From assembly GCA_964388275.1 (NCBI GenBank), contig CAYLZD010000004.1, forward strand, positions 121,420 through 185,419: a stretch of 64,000 nt of DNA. The letters are read 5' to 3'. The notes beneath the pieces are model-generated. The model had not been told where the DNA came from and made no database searches. It saw only the letters and a list, made by a program, of their open reading frames with translations. Positions 1 to 9,506 of this stretch are shown here, one piece after another. Numbering within the stretch: position 1 is the first letter of the stretch; each line of letters opens with the position of its first letter. The translations under genes and the position numbers were made by a program. This DNA is from JARYLZ01 sp964388275 (GTDB lineage Bacteria; Bacteroidota; Ignavibacteria; SZUA-365).

Positions 1-1426
1 ACACACGGTCGGAAGCGATCCCTTGTGTGATCAGATACTGCACAACGGCCTCGGCCCGGGCTTGCGAAAGCGATATGTTGTACTCGTAGGTGCCCACGCT
101 GTCGGTGTGGCCGCTGATCTGTATGCGCATCTGCGGTTGAGACCGGAGGAATCTGACCAGCCGTTCCAGCTCCGCCACGGATTCGCTGCGCAGTGTGGCC
201 ATGTCGAAATCGAAAAAGATGTTGTTCAGGCGTATCGTGCTTCCCTGAACGACGGGCACGAGCACGAGGTCTCTGGTTTCTTCCCTGTACTCCGTCATTT
301 CACGCAGATCTATGTTCTCGCTTATCGGGTAATGGCCGTCATATTCAGCGTGAAACTGCCATTGCTCGCCGGCGGGCAGAGCTATGGTAAAGGCCCCTGT
401 GGTCGGATGCGCTACCGCTACTCCATGCTGCGTGGTGTCCGCGAGGCGCTGATAGTAGATGCGGGCAGGCACCGGTTTTTCGTCGAAATTCTTGGTCACG
501 CCGGTTATCATGAGCACCGGAGTCGGTTTCTCGTGCTTCGGGAGCACGGTGCGGAAGATGTCGCTCAGTCCGAAACCGGACAGGGTAGAGACGAGATAAG
601 CGTATTCGCCGCTGGCCGGCACCGAGTAGTACGCGTCCCATCCCGGCGTGTTGATGGGATAACCGAGATTCTGCGGCTCGCTCCAGCTGCGCCATGAGTC
701 ATCCAGCCTCCTCGACATGTACACATCGTTGCTCCCGAAACCGCCGGGTCTCGCGCTCGAGAAATACAGGGTCTTGCCGTCTGCGGCAAGAAAAGGAGTG
801 ATGTCGTCCCTGTCGCTGTTGAGGGGCTTCGGCAGATTCTCCGGCGCCGTCCAGGTGGAATCGTCTATCCGAAAACAGATGTACAGGTCGCGCTCGCCGT
901 GCGTCTGATCCGCGTGTATGGAAAGAATGAGGACGCGCCCCGTGGGATCCATCGTGAACTCGGCGAATCTCGATTTGTTCCTGTAATCGCGAATGGATTG
1001 ATTCCGTGGAACAGACCACCCTTCCGTCGTCCGCGTGCTGATCGAGATGCCCGGTCCCTGGGTACCGTCCGACAGATACTGGTTGCCGAGCAGCAGGGTG
1101 TTGTTGTCCGGAAAGGCGTGGCAGACGTAATTGTAACCCTGGTTGTTAAGCGGCGTTCCGATATTCCTCGCTATGCTCCAGGCGCCATCGGCCATGCGCT
1201 CGCTGTACCAGATGTCCGCCTTCGGGCCGTCGATATTCCCGGGATAGTCCTTGCGGACGAAGAAGAGCGCCTTGCCGTCCGGAGAAATTATCGGGTACAC
1301 TTCATCGAAGGACGTGTTGATCATCGGACCGAGATTTTCTCTCTCGCGATAATCCCAATGCTGAGCGGAAACAGCGCCTCCCAGCGCCGGAATCAGTATT
1401 AGACAAAGAATATGGATATAACGCAT
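1..1426 (-). CDS. OmpA-family protein with PD40-like propeller (3' end outside window)
   Basis: The frame reads from ATG at 1426 and is still open at base 1, so the C-terminus is missing; about 475 residues are visible. The N-terminus has a signal peptide ending near VSAQ. Residues of about 20-290 carry repeated SPDGK, PDNN and ADGKTLYFSS-type strands typical of PD40/WD40-like TolB-type propellers. A short middle domain follows, then an OmpA C-terminal peptidoglycan-binding domain (FFDFD, then SGHTDSVG and LSQARAEAV). This combination is common in Bacteroidota, where such proteins tether the outer membrane to peptidoglycan. It is separated from the operon upstream by a terminator hairpin, so it probably has its own promoter. 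The family call is firm; the exact role is inferred. Confidence 0.9.
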   Translation of the reverse strand, partial: MRYIHILCLILIPALGGAVSAQHWDYRERENLGPMINTSFDEVYPIISPDGKALFFVRKDYPGNIDGPKADIWYSERMADGAWSIARNIGTPLNNQGYNYVCHAFPDNNTLLLGNQYLSDGTQGPGISISTRTTEGWSVPRNQSIRDYRNKSRFAEFTMDPTGRVLILSIHADQTHGERDLYICFRIDDSTWTAPENLPKPLNSDRDDITPFLAADGKTLYFSSARPGGFGSNDVYMSRRLDDSWRSWSEPQNLGYPINTPGWDAYYSVPASGEYAYLVSTLSGFGLSDIFRTVLPKHEKPTPVLMITGVTKNFDEKPVPARIYYQRLADTTQHGVAVAHPTTGAFTIALPAGEQWQFHAEYDGHYPISENIDLREMTEYREETRDLVLVPVVQGSTIRLNNIFFDFDMATLRSESVAELERLVRFLRSQPQMRIQISGHTDSVGTYEYNISLSQARAEAVVQYLITQGIASDRV

Positions 1427-1592
1427 CCCGGAATAATCGTTGATTGCCGAGTGATAATTAAATAACCATGTAATTTATTTAAAAAACGGTCAGAATCAAA
1501 ATGTATCCGTTGAGACGTCCGATTTCAAGCTTTTCCTGAAGCCCGACGCCGGTGGCGGCATCGAGTCGAGGCGGTCGGACCTGCTAAAACGA

Positions 1593-1629
1593 CGCGGCCG
1601 GACATCCCCGAACAGGACGTCCGGCCGCG
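1593..1629 (-). terminator. Hairpin terminator behind the PorV-like gene
   Basis: An 11-bp perfect inverted repeat (arms 1593-1603 and 1619-1629, GCGGCCGGAC core, 15-nt loop) lies just past the stop at 1652. Read on the minus strand it is followed by GTCGTTTTAG, a short T run. This fits a Rho-independent terminator closing the TonB receptor/secreted protein/PorV operon. Confidence 0.65.
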
Positions 1630-1651
1630 CCGGCCGATAGCAAGTGGCCTC

Positions 1652-2809
1652 TTAGAACAGGATTCCCAGTGTAAAAGCGTGGCTTCCGCTGAATGTCTTT
1701 GCGTGTCTGTAGGCGTAATCGAAATCGAAAGTCATGCCGATCGCTTTCTGGCGCACACCTATTCCCAACGCCGGTCCGAAGAGATATGCCGATTCTCCGA
1801 GCGCGTCCTCGGCATCGTCGCCCGCGACAACCCAGGATCCTCTGAGTTTCAGCAAATCCCTGAAGCCATATTCGAAACCCAGCCGGTATTGATCGGCCAG
1901 GAAATTGTTGTTTTCAAAAGAGGACATGAAAGTAATCATGTGATCGGGCGCGGGGATCAGTTCATACCCGAGACCGATCTCGATGGACGTCGGCATCTGG
2001 AAACCCGCCGCTTCTATCTTCAGGAGCTGTCCTTCGCGATCCGAACCGATTTCGTTGACGTTCCTGTACAAACCCGGCCCGTCGTATTGCATGGACGAGC
2101 CGATATGTTTCAAAGCAACGCCCAACTGCAAGCCCTTGACTTCCGCAAGACCGTGATATTGCACACCGACGTCGAAAGCCACGCCGATGGCCGACGCGCG
2201 GTTGAGTTCCTCGGAGACCAGGTGCGCGGTGAGTCCCGCGCGTATCCTATCCGTAAGCGCCCTCGCGTAAGTCAATCCGACATCCACGAAAGTCGGTGTG
2301 AACACGGCGCCCGTGCCGTCAGGATTCCTTTCATCGGTGTACGGGATATCGGCAAAGGCGAATGACTTGATCGCCAAACCGATGTGACCGAAGCCGCTGA
2401 ATTCGGCGCCGACAGCCACGTGGCTGATGCCGTCCTTGTCGAAGCCGGTCATATGCGAGAACCTGACGTCCACGGCGCCCTGCATTGCGGCAAGGCCCGC
2501 GGGATTGTAGAAAATGGCCGAGGCGCCCGACAGCCCGGCGATGGCAGAACTCCCGAGCGCGATACCCTGGGCGCCCACCGGAACGAGCAGTTGATCGGCG
2601 GCGGCGGTGCCGCGTCTGTTTCCTCCGCCTCCGAGAGCGGATTGTTGAAAGGCCGCAAGCAGCAGCGCAAGAGGGATCAACGCTTTGAGCAGCGCATGCG
2701 CGATCGCGGCCGGATCCGGCAAGCGCTGTGGAAATGCGGACTGATGTCGAGTCCGGGCGGTGTATTCCGATATCGAGCCATGCCTGTTTCTGCGCGTATT
2801 GAGCATCAT
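1652..2809 (-). CDS. PorV/PorQ-type (UPF0164-like) outer-membrane barrel protein
   Basis: A 385-residue protein with a hydrophobic signal segment at about residues 42-60 after an unusually long charged leader. The mature start has the PorV-family pattern: GAQGIALGSSAIAG, then SAIFYNPAGLA. The rest is alternating amphipathic strands ending in an aromatic-rich barrel terminus (AFTLGILF). Proteins of this family are outer-membrane barrels, and PorV itself shuttles cargo in type IX secretion. ATG 2809 is preceded by GGGAGG at good spacing. It starts 15 bp after the stop of a secreted protein with a T9SS-like tail, so it may help export or anchor that neighbour. That partnership is inferred. Confidence 0.8.
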   Translation of the reverse strand: MMLNTRRNRHGSISEYTARTRHQSAFPQRLPDPAAIAHALLKALIPLALLLAAFQQSALGGGGNRRGTAAADQLLVPVGAQGIALGSSAIAGLSGASAIFYNPAGLAAMQGAVDVRFSHMTGFDKDGISHVAVGAEFSGFGHIGLAIKSFAFADIPYTDERNPDGTGAVFTPTFVDVGLTYARALTDRIRAGLTAHLVSEELNRASAIGVAFDVGVQYHGLAEVKGLQLGVALKHIGSSMQYDGPGLYRNVNEIGSDREGQLLKIEAAGFQMPTSIEIGLGYELIPAPDHMITFMSSFENNNFLADQYRLGFEYGFRDLLKLRGSWVVAGDDAEDALGESAYLFGPALGIGVRQKAIGMTFDFDYAYRHAKTFSGSHAFTLGILF

Positions 2810-2824
2810 GATTAGGCCCTCCCG

Positions 2825-5800
2825 TCAGATCCTGTCGAGAAATTGTGTTTCGGTCACTACGGCAAGGCGCAGTATCTTCTCCATGCCGAGGTCCGGAAGA
2901 TCGATGTGGATGTAATACAAACCGCTCGCGACCGGCAGACCTTCGTCGTTCTGCAAATCCCAGTAGGCATACTGAGTGCCGTTGTCCGGCTTCGTAAATG
3001 AACGCACGAGCACTCCTGATACCGTGTATATCTTGAAGTTCGCCCGCGCGGGCAAATGGTTGAAGGTGACAAACCGCTGATATTTGTTTTGCTCCCTTGC
3101 GTTCGATCCATAATACGGATTGGGGAACACGTTGATCGCCGACACGTCCTGCATGGCCTTCTCTTTCGAGAAGCCGGGCGGGATGGTGCTGAAAGCATAC
3201 TTGTCGTCCTCCGAAAACGCGACCTTGGGAGTTATACGCCATTTGGAACCGTTCCGCCAGGGATATCTGAATTGCGCGTACTCCGGTTTGAGCAGATACC
3301 ATGCCCAGTACAGAATCGGCATTTCTCTCGCGCCGGTATTGATGCGGAACGCGGGGTCCATCCAACGCGGATTCGGCACGCCGGTGTAATCCTCGTCGAG
3401 TATGTATATCATTTCCCTGTCGTTGGGATCCGTAGTCGGCCCCCAACGGGTGTCGTTGGATGGTTTACCGTACTGCTCCACCCAGGCGTAGGCGATTTTG
3501 TGATGCTTGGACGGATCGGGATCGGTGACGTCCCAGACGGAGATAGGCGACTCGAAATAGCCCCGGCATCCGTAATTGGGAACCGAGCCGCGCACGAACA
3601 AGTAGCCCTTTTGCGGCGCGGTCGTATCGAAACGCACTTCCACGATCCGGTCTATCTCATAACCTTTCAGAGCGCTTCCCCACTCGCCGACATAGCCGAA
3701 CTCCCACCATCTGCCGCTGTCCTTCGAACCCTGTTCGTAAGGCGTGAACACCTCCGGGCCGCCGCTCCACTCGCGGAGAAGAATTTCGTCGTGGTGCAGG
3801 CGTAATTGAGTCGAATCGAATTCCCTGGGACGGAACTGCTTGTAATAGCTGCTCCCGACGATCCCGATGCGGACCCCATCGACCACGTAATAATCGCTCT
3901 CCAATCCGTTGTACCCCCGGGCGTTGCGCAGCAGCGTATCCCATGCCCCGCCACGCAGGCGGCGAAGCGCCCAGCGATCCACATTCTGCACCGTCAGCGT
4001 GTCGAAAGGCGTCGACCAGTCGAGTTCGTGGCTGTAAGGAGTCCTGACTTCGCCCGAGGATTTGAACGACACTTCGTATGTGTCTCCGGTCAGCCTCAAC
4101 GGATCAACGACCTCAACTGCAACGAATCCTGTGGACGTGCCCGAGATGTGGTTCGGGATTATTCTATTCTTGAGCGGTTCGCCGAAGCTTACGCCGGGGT
4201 CCTTGGCCTGCGGCCGCACCTCGATGACCACCGGTGTAGACTCGAGTTGTTTCGGAGTGGCGGACGGATCGGGATTGTAGGCATACGCCGTAACCGCGAA
4301 ATAGTAAGGCTGATTGTTCACCAGCGGCCGGTCGAGCATTATGTCCTTAGTTATCTCGAAGGATCTCACCAGTCCCGCATCGCTTCCGAACTGCACAGGC
4401 ACGTCCAACACTATGCCCGACTTCTCATCGAGAATCTCGTCGAAGATCACGGACACACCGTCGACCGCGTCGAAGGTTGCCAGACGCACCGCCTCGTCCA
4501 GCGGGTCGCTCTTGCGTGCGAACTGGTACACGTTATAGCCTTGGAATTTATAGCCGCGATCGAAATGGTTCTCCACACGCTCCGCCGACTCGGGTTCCCC
4601 CCAGGTCAATATCGCCCTGTTCGGGTGCAGTGAAACCTTCACCTGCGGCGGCGGCGGCGCCTTGGGCAGATCGAAATTGTTGTCGAACGCGATCTGCGCG
4701 TATTTGTCGTAATACTTCAGAACCTTGACACTGCTCAAACGGTCGCTTCCCTTCCCCACAATAGTCGCCACCACTACTTCCTGATTGTCGCCGCGGGCCA
4801 ATGTGAAAGGACCCGACGTCATCAGGAAACGCCGGTCTCCGGGTGATGAGACGATGCCGTCTATCCAGCCCTGACGGGTCAACGGGTCGCCGGCGAGACA
4901 TATTTTGACCGTCTGGCCGCTCGTCGGATCCACGTAATTCCTTCCGTTCCAGAGCCGACCTTCCATGTAGTTGTACATATGGAGAGCGCCTTCCGGATCC
5001 TTAAGGGTGGGGTCGCGGTAAACCGAATTGCTGTTGATATAAAAGGCGAAACTGGAAACTGGCAGGTTTCTATATCCCTGCCGCAAGCCGAAGTTGTAAT
5101 GGGCCACGTCCCCTGGACTGCTGACGATCGGACCCTGGAAGAAGTCGTATCCGGCAGCCGGCGGTATGCCGTAGGATTCGTCCCTGGCGAGACCGTTGTA
5201 GACATATCCGAGACTCAGAATGGTATCGATGCCGACGAAATCGTCCCAAGCGTCGCCGAGATCCGGATCGGACCACTTGGCGAAGTACGCATCCAGCAGA
5301 TCATCCGTTCCCTTGTTGATGATCTTGTACTTGGTGAACACCATGTTCGAAAGCGGGCCGGTGCGTTTGTAAGCCCACACCAAGGTTTGGAGTTCGATGC
5401 CGATCGGTGGAGAGCCGTAGAGGTTTGTGGTACGCCGGCTGTCCTTGTCGTTGGACACGAACCAGAGATTCTCGTCTCCGGGAAGGAACGGAATATCGGC
5501 GGCGGTGTTGTCGCCGACCGCCACCCAGTCGTCAAAATCCGGTTCATATACACCGTTCCCGTTCCGGTCAACCCACGGAGCACCCAGATCGGTCGGCCAT
5601 TCGACGAAGTCGGCCCTCAAGCGTTCCTGTTCCACGGCCGGAAGCGCGGAGAATTGAGACGCATCCGTGCGCTGAATCTTGAAGATTCTGTGCCGCGGAT
5701 CCGAGGGATCCGCCGCGTCGCCGTTAGGCAGTATGTGTCCCGCCTGCATCCCCGCGTTGTACGTGGCGCCGCCGACCCGCGTCTGCCCCTGAATTTTTCC

Positions 5801-6070
5801 TCCCCAAATGATGCCGTCAGTGAAAATGACGTATTTGGCGCTCTGCTTGGGCCATTCCAGACCGGACTGATCCGAGAGCGGATTGTGCGCCATTTTTCCG
5901 TTGTTGGACATCCACATCAGGATGTTGTTGACCGAAATGAAGTCCCACTGGTCGTTGGAGAGAGTCTTCTGCAGAGTTCCCTTCTTTTTATCCCCTTCCG
6001 GATTTTCGGCAAAGACAGCCGCTGTCACGAGCAGCAGGATCAGGCAGAATCTCGTTGTATTCACGATCAT
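2825..6070 (-). CDS. Large secreted protein with T9SS-like C-terminal domain
   Basis: A 1081-residue protein. I place the start at ATG 6070, because AGGAG lies directly upstream and a clean signal peptide follows (IVNTTRFCLILLLVTAAVFA), rather than at the in-frame ATG 10 codons earlier. The body is rich in aromatic and Asp/Gly residues, with possible fibronectin-III-like stretches around 500-650. I recognise no enzyme motif. The last 90 residues begin with INVFPNPYYG and end in strands with SGLYYIHI, the pattern of T9SS type A or FlgD-like tail domains. It sits between a TonB receptor and a PorV-like barrel with 35- and 15-bp gaps, so an exported, surface-associated partner of the receptor is plausible. 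Confidence 0.75.
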   Translation of the reverse strand: MIVNTTRFCLILLLVTAAVFAENPEGDKKKGTLQKTLSNDQWDFISVNNILMWMSNNGKMAHNPLSDQSGLEWPKQSAKYVIFTDGIIWGGKIQGQTRVGGATYNAGMQAGHILPNGDAADPSDPRHRIFKIQRTDASQFSALPAVEQERLRADFVEWPTDLGAPWVDRNGNGVYEPDFDDWVAVGDNTAADIPFLPGDENLWFVSNDKDSRRTTNLYGSPPIGIELQTLVWAYKRTGPLSNMVFTKYKIINKGTDDLLDAYFAKWSDPDLGDAWDDFVGIDTILSLGYVYNGLARDESYGIPPAAGYDFFQGPIVSSPGDVAHYNFGLRQGYRNLPVSSFAFYINSNSVYRDPTLKDPEGALHMYNYMEGRLWNGRNYVDPTSGQTVKICLAGDPLTRQGWIDGIVSSPGDRRFLMTSGPFTLARGDNQEVVVATIVGKGSDRLSSVKVLKYYDKYAQIAFDNNFDLPKAPPPPQVKVSLHPNRAILTWGEPESAERVENHFDRGYKFQGYNVYQFARKSDPLDEAVRLATFDAVDGVSVIFDEILDEKSGIVLDVPVQFGSDAGLVRSFEITKDIMLDRPLVNNQPYYFAVTAYAYNPDPSATPKQLESTPVVIEVRPQAKDPGVSFGEPLKNRIIPNHISGTSTGFVAVEVVDPLRLTGDTYEVSFKSSGEVRTPYSHELDWSTPFDTLTVQNVDRWALRRLRGGAWDTLLRNARGYNGLESDYYVVDGVRIGIVGSSYYKQFRPREFDSTQLRLHHDEILLREWSGGPEVFTPYEQGSKDSGRWWEFGYVGEWGSALKGYEIDRIVEVRFDTTAPQKGYLFVRGSVPNYGCRGYFESPISVWDVTDPDPSKHHKIAYAWVEQYGKPSNDTRWGPTTDPNDREMIYILDEDYTGVPNPRWMDPAFRINTGAREMPILYWAWYLLKPEYAQFRYPWRNGSKWRITPKVAFSEDDKYAFSTIPPGFSKEKAMQDVSAINVFPNPYYGSNAREQNKYQRFVTFNHLPARANFKIYTVSGVLVRSFTKPDNGTQYAYWDLQNDEGLPVASGLYYIHIDLPDLGMEKILRLAVVTETQFLDRI

Positions 6071-6105
6071 GTTTGTGCTCCTTATGAATTCGCGGGTCAT
6101 TGGGA

Positions 6106-9057
6106 TCAGAAGCTTGCGCGCATGCCGAGGTAGATGCGTCGCGGCGCTCCGTACACGCCCGCGTTCATGAGATACGACTGATAGTAGAAATCCTTGTAGA
6201 GATCGCCGAAGACGTCCCCGTAAGCCGCATAATTGGCGATGCGCGTCTTGCCCTCATCGGTAGCCAGGAAACCGTTGTCGTTAGCCGAACCGGACGTCGC
6301 GTAGACTCCCGTGATGTTCCTGATGTTGAAGATGTTCACGACCCACAGATAGAAATTGACGTCCAGCGGGCCGATACGCACGGTCTTGTCGAGCCGTCCG
6401 TCAAACTGGAACACCCACGGCGTGCGCGATGAATTGATCGCCTCGACAGGCGTGCGCCTGTCGCCGAAGCTGAACTCGTTCACGCGAGTGAAGGGCCTGC
6501 CGCTGTTGAATGTAAACAGCAGGTTGAGGCCGAGCCGCTCCAGCATATGCATCCCGGCGATGACCGGCCCGTCCGCCCTTCCGAACCTGTAATCTATGTT
6601 CACCGTGCCCTTGTGCGTGACATCGAAGTCGAGCAGCATCGGATATTTCGGAAGGAAGGGAGTTTCGCTCGGCGACAGCCAGAGGGCGCGGAAGGCCGAA
6701 GACGGGCTGGAACCCGTGCCGCGGGCATCCGCATAAGTGTAATCGAGAGACACCTGCGCGCGTTCAACTCGCCGCAGGTCAACTTTCAGCGATACGCCGG
6801 AGGTCGTCGCGAAGTCCCCGTTCACCCACGCGTAATAGGCGGGATGTTCCGCTCCCGGCGCGGCGGTGATCTGGCGCTGTTGTATCAGATCCCGGATGTC
6901 CCTGTAATACGCGCCGATGTCGAAAGCCATATACTCGCCGATCTGCTGACGGAAGCCGAAATCGTACTGCGTGGTCCTCTCCGGCCTGAGACCGAAGCCG
7001 ACCGGGCTGCCGACGGCATAACCGCCCTTGATGTTGCTCGATATGGTCGCATTGCCGAGATAAATGTCCCGGAGCCGGGATTGCTGCACGAATTTGCCGT
7101 ATTGCGCATAAAAGACTGTACGGTCCGTTACAGGGAATGAGAAGCCGATTCTCGGGCTGACCGTGTGCGATGCGGGCACGTCCCGGACGTTGGCCGAAGA
7201 CTGATCGACAAGCCCTTCCGATGTAAAAAGGATTTTATGCGGATCCACGAATTCAGTGGATGCGGTGTTTATGTAATCGTATCGTATGCCGAGGTTCAGG
7301 ACCAGGTCCTGCAGTTCGATCTTGTCAAGCACGTAGAACGCGCCGAAAACCGGTTTTTTCGGACCGTCAGGTCCGCTGTCTACCTGTCTGCCGTACATGT
7401 CGTAGCCGTAGAAGTTCGTGCCCGCGCTGCCGGCTATTTCGAGCGGAGTGGCATTCGGATTTTCGCGCGTGAAGACCTTGAGGCCGAAGGCGTCGATCCC
7501 GAAGGACCTGATGAGATAACGCGTCACTTCGCCACCCGTCTTGATCTCATGCGTGCGCCCGATCTGATGTACGAGATTCAGTTTCGCCTGCACTGAAGAG
7601 AAGCGGGTTTTGGCGTAATTGGCCATCGGAGTTCCGTAAGGACTGAAGTTCACTCCGAACAGCGGGGTTGAGAGCAGCGGCAGGCCGTCGCCTCGGAATT
7701 GGTAACCGAATTGCGCGTTGGCGATGGAATCCCCGTAAGCGAAGATGTTATGTCGATGGTCGTTGTCCATCGACACGCCGAAATTCCCGAGGTGTCCGAG
7801 ATAGATTTCGTAGAATGTATTGGCGCTCAGGAAATGAGTCAGTTTTGCGTTGATGCTGTAATCCTCGCTCTCGGTCAGGCTGGCCCGGCGTTCATTTTCC
7901 CGCGTCGTCAATCCCGCGCCCCCGCGTCCGCTTCCGTACGCATAGGATCCGCCGATGCGGGCGTTGATGTTGCCGAGATCCGCGGTGATATTGCCGTTGA
8001 AAGTCCAGGACTGGCTCGCGGCGTTGAGCAACATGCCTCCGGGGAAGCGGTAGTCGATTTTTTTCGCGCTGGAGCCCTGCTGCGGATCGAAGATTCCTAT
8101 CTTCGCCTGTTCCTCCGGCGGAAGCAGGGCGTGCGCGGCGGTTTCCCGGAGAAGCGCGTCGTACTTGTCGGTGAGGTTGTAGGGTTGCATCCAACCGGAT
8201 GCCGGGGTGCGCGTAAAGGCGTTTTGGCCCGCGAAGAAGAAACGAAGAGGACCGATCATGGGACCGCCGACCGTGAGGATGTACACGCTGCTGCCGGTGC
8301 TGTAGGTGCCGAGAGTCTTGTTCCCCGGTTCCGCCCAGTGATCGGTGTATGCTTCCGTCTCTATCCGGAATCTGCCGCTGCCGGTCCGCGTGGTTGTCGC
8401 GATGATGCCGGCGTTGGCGCCGCCGTACTCGGCGGAGTATCCGCCGGCCTGCATGTTCACCTCGGCGATGGCGTTGTTGATCACGCTCAGAGAGCGGCCT
8501 CCGAACAGCGGATCGTTGGCGGTTATGCCGTCGATGACATACCCGGTCTCATCCGCCCGGCTGCCCCGGATGCTAAGGCCGCCGCCCGTCGACACCACGC
8601 CGGCCTGCAAGCCCACGATTCCTTCCACGCCTCGCACGGGCATGTTTTCGATGTCTTCGAGAGTGAGCGTCTCCTTACTGTTCGGCGTGCTCTGTATCAG
8701 GGGTCGTTCCGCAACCACTACCACTTCTTCCATCGCTTTGGCGGCCGGCGGAAGTTGGAAATTCTTGATGGTAGTCTCGTTGCTTTTCACCAGCACCTCC
8801 TGCATCGTGACGCGCTGGTATCCCACGTAGCTGGCTGAAATGGTTATTTTTCCGATCGACACATCCAAAACAACATATTCGCCGTCGAGGTTCGTGACGG
8901 CGCCGCGGGACGTGCCTTCGATCCGGACGTTGGCCTGGACAAGCGGCTCGCCTGTCTCTCTGTCGGTGACTCGGCCGGATAATTTGCCCGTCTGTCCACG
9001 CGCAAGGGAAGTGAACACGAGACAGGCGGCAAACATCATAAACAGGGCGCTTCGCAT
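6106..9057 (-). CDS. TonB-dependent receptor with carboxypeptidase-regulatory-like domain
   Basis: A 983-residue protein. The signal peptide (residues 1-22, ending ARGQ) is followed by a carboxypeptidase-D regulatory-like beta domain (about 24-105: GRVTDRETGEPL, NLDGEYVV, YVGYQ). Next is a TonB plug (about 115-235: VEGIVGLQAGVV, SIRGSRADET, YSAEYGGANAG) and a long barrel. The last residues (YLGMRASF) end in Phe as usual for outer-membrane barrels. Such receptors import siderophores, vitamins or glycans using TonB energy; the substrate cannot be told. ATG 9057 has GGAG upstream. It is the first gene of a three-gene operon, divergent from an ABC exporter. Confidence 0.9.
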   Translation of the reverse strand: MRSALFMMFAACLVFTSLARGQTGKLSGRVTDRETGEPLVQANVRIEGTSRGAVTNLDGEYVVLDVSIGKITISASYVGYQRVTMQEVLVKSNETTIKNFQLPPAAKAMEEVVVVAERPLIQSTPNSKETLTLEDIENMPVRGVEGIVGLQAGVVSTGGGLSIRGSRADETGYVIDGITANDPLFGGRSLSVINNAIAEVNMQAGGYSAEYGGANAGIIATTTRTGSGRFRIETEAYTDHWAEPGNKTLGTYSTGSSVYILTVGGPMIGPLRFFFAGQNAFTRTPASGWMQPYNLTDKYDALLRETAAHALLPPEEQAKIGIFDPQQGSSAKKIDYRFPGGMLLNAASQSWTFNGNITADLGNINARIGGSYAYGSGRGGAGLTTRENERRASLTESEDYSINAKLTHFLSANTFYEIYLGHLGNFGVSMDNDHRHNIFAYGDSIANAQFGYQFRGDGLPLLSTPLFGVNFSPYGTPMANYAKTRFSSVQAKLNLVHQIGRTHEIKTGGEVTRYLIRSFGIDAFGLKVFTRENPNATPLEIAGSAGTNFYGYDMYGRQVDSGPDGPKKPVFGAFYVLDKIELQDLVLNLGIRYDYINTASTEFVDPHKILFTSEGLVDQSSANVRDVPASHTVSPRIGFSFPVTDRTVFYAQYGKFVQQSRLRDIYLGNATISSNIKGGYAVGSPVGFGLRPERTTQYDFGFRQQIGEYMAFDIGAYYRDIRDLIQQRQITAAPGAEHPAYYAWVNGDFATTSGVSLKVDLRRVERAQVSLDYTYADARGTGSSPSSAFRALWLSPSETPFLPKYPMLLDFDVTHKGTVNIDYRFGRADGPVIAGMHMLERLGLNLLFTFNSGRPFTRVNEFSFGDRRTPVEAINSSRTPWVFQFDGRLDKTVRIGPLDVNFYLWVVNIFNIRNITGVYATSGSANDNGFLATDEGKTRIANYAAYGDVFGDLYKDFYYQSYLMNAGVYGAPRRIYLGMRASF

Positions 9058-9506
9058 GTAATTCTCCTGAACTGGCGGTTGCAGTTATCTTCGGCTCGCC
9101 GCGCGTTTTGCTCGCGCGTGCTCCGCCGTAAGCGCGCAGGTTGCGCAACCCGAGGTTACAGTGTGGTTGACACTGGATGCGGCAAAAGGTAACACACAGG
9201 CGGCAGTCCGGCCTTCATTCGTCGCGACAGGATCGCCATGCCGTATTCAACACCAGCATCGCAAACGGCGCTCGAAAAGCGCAGGACTTCGGGAGGGCCG
9301 TCCGGCTCGTACCGAGGAGGAGAAAAGCCGGATTCCGTGTTTGCCTTGTGCCGCATTGAGGCTGTTACGGCATGAGAAGTCTTTTGTTGCATTTTTTCCT
9401 GGCGATGCCGGATCCCGTTTGCCGGGATGCCTTCCTCCCGTGTATCTTAAGCCGCCTGCGAACGCCGGAATACGGCATTCGGACTTTTCCGGACTATCTC
9501 AAGCAT
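9058..9506. promoter_or_regulatory. Divergent intergenic region with candidate promoters
   Basis: This 449-bp gap separates the TonB receptor (minus) and the ABC exporter (plus), so it must hold promoters both ways. On the plus strand I see TTGACA at 9167-9172 with TAACAC 17 bp later (9190-9195). A second candidate, nearer the start codon, is TTGCCG at 9419-9424 with TATCTT 18 bp later (9443-9448). I found no persuasive minus-strand promoter. No gene-like frame or RNA is evident. Confidence 0.35.
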
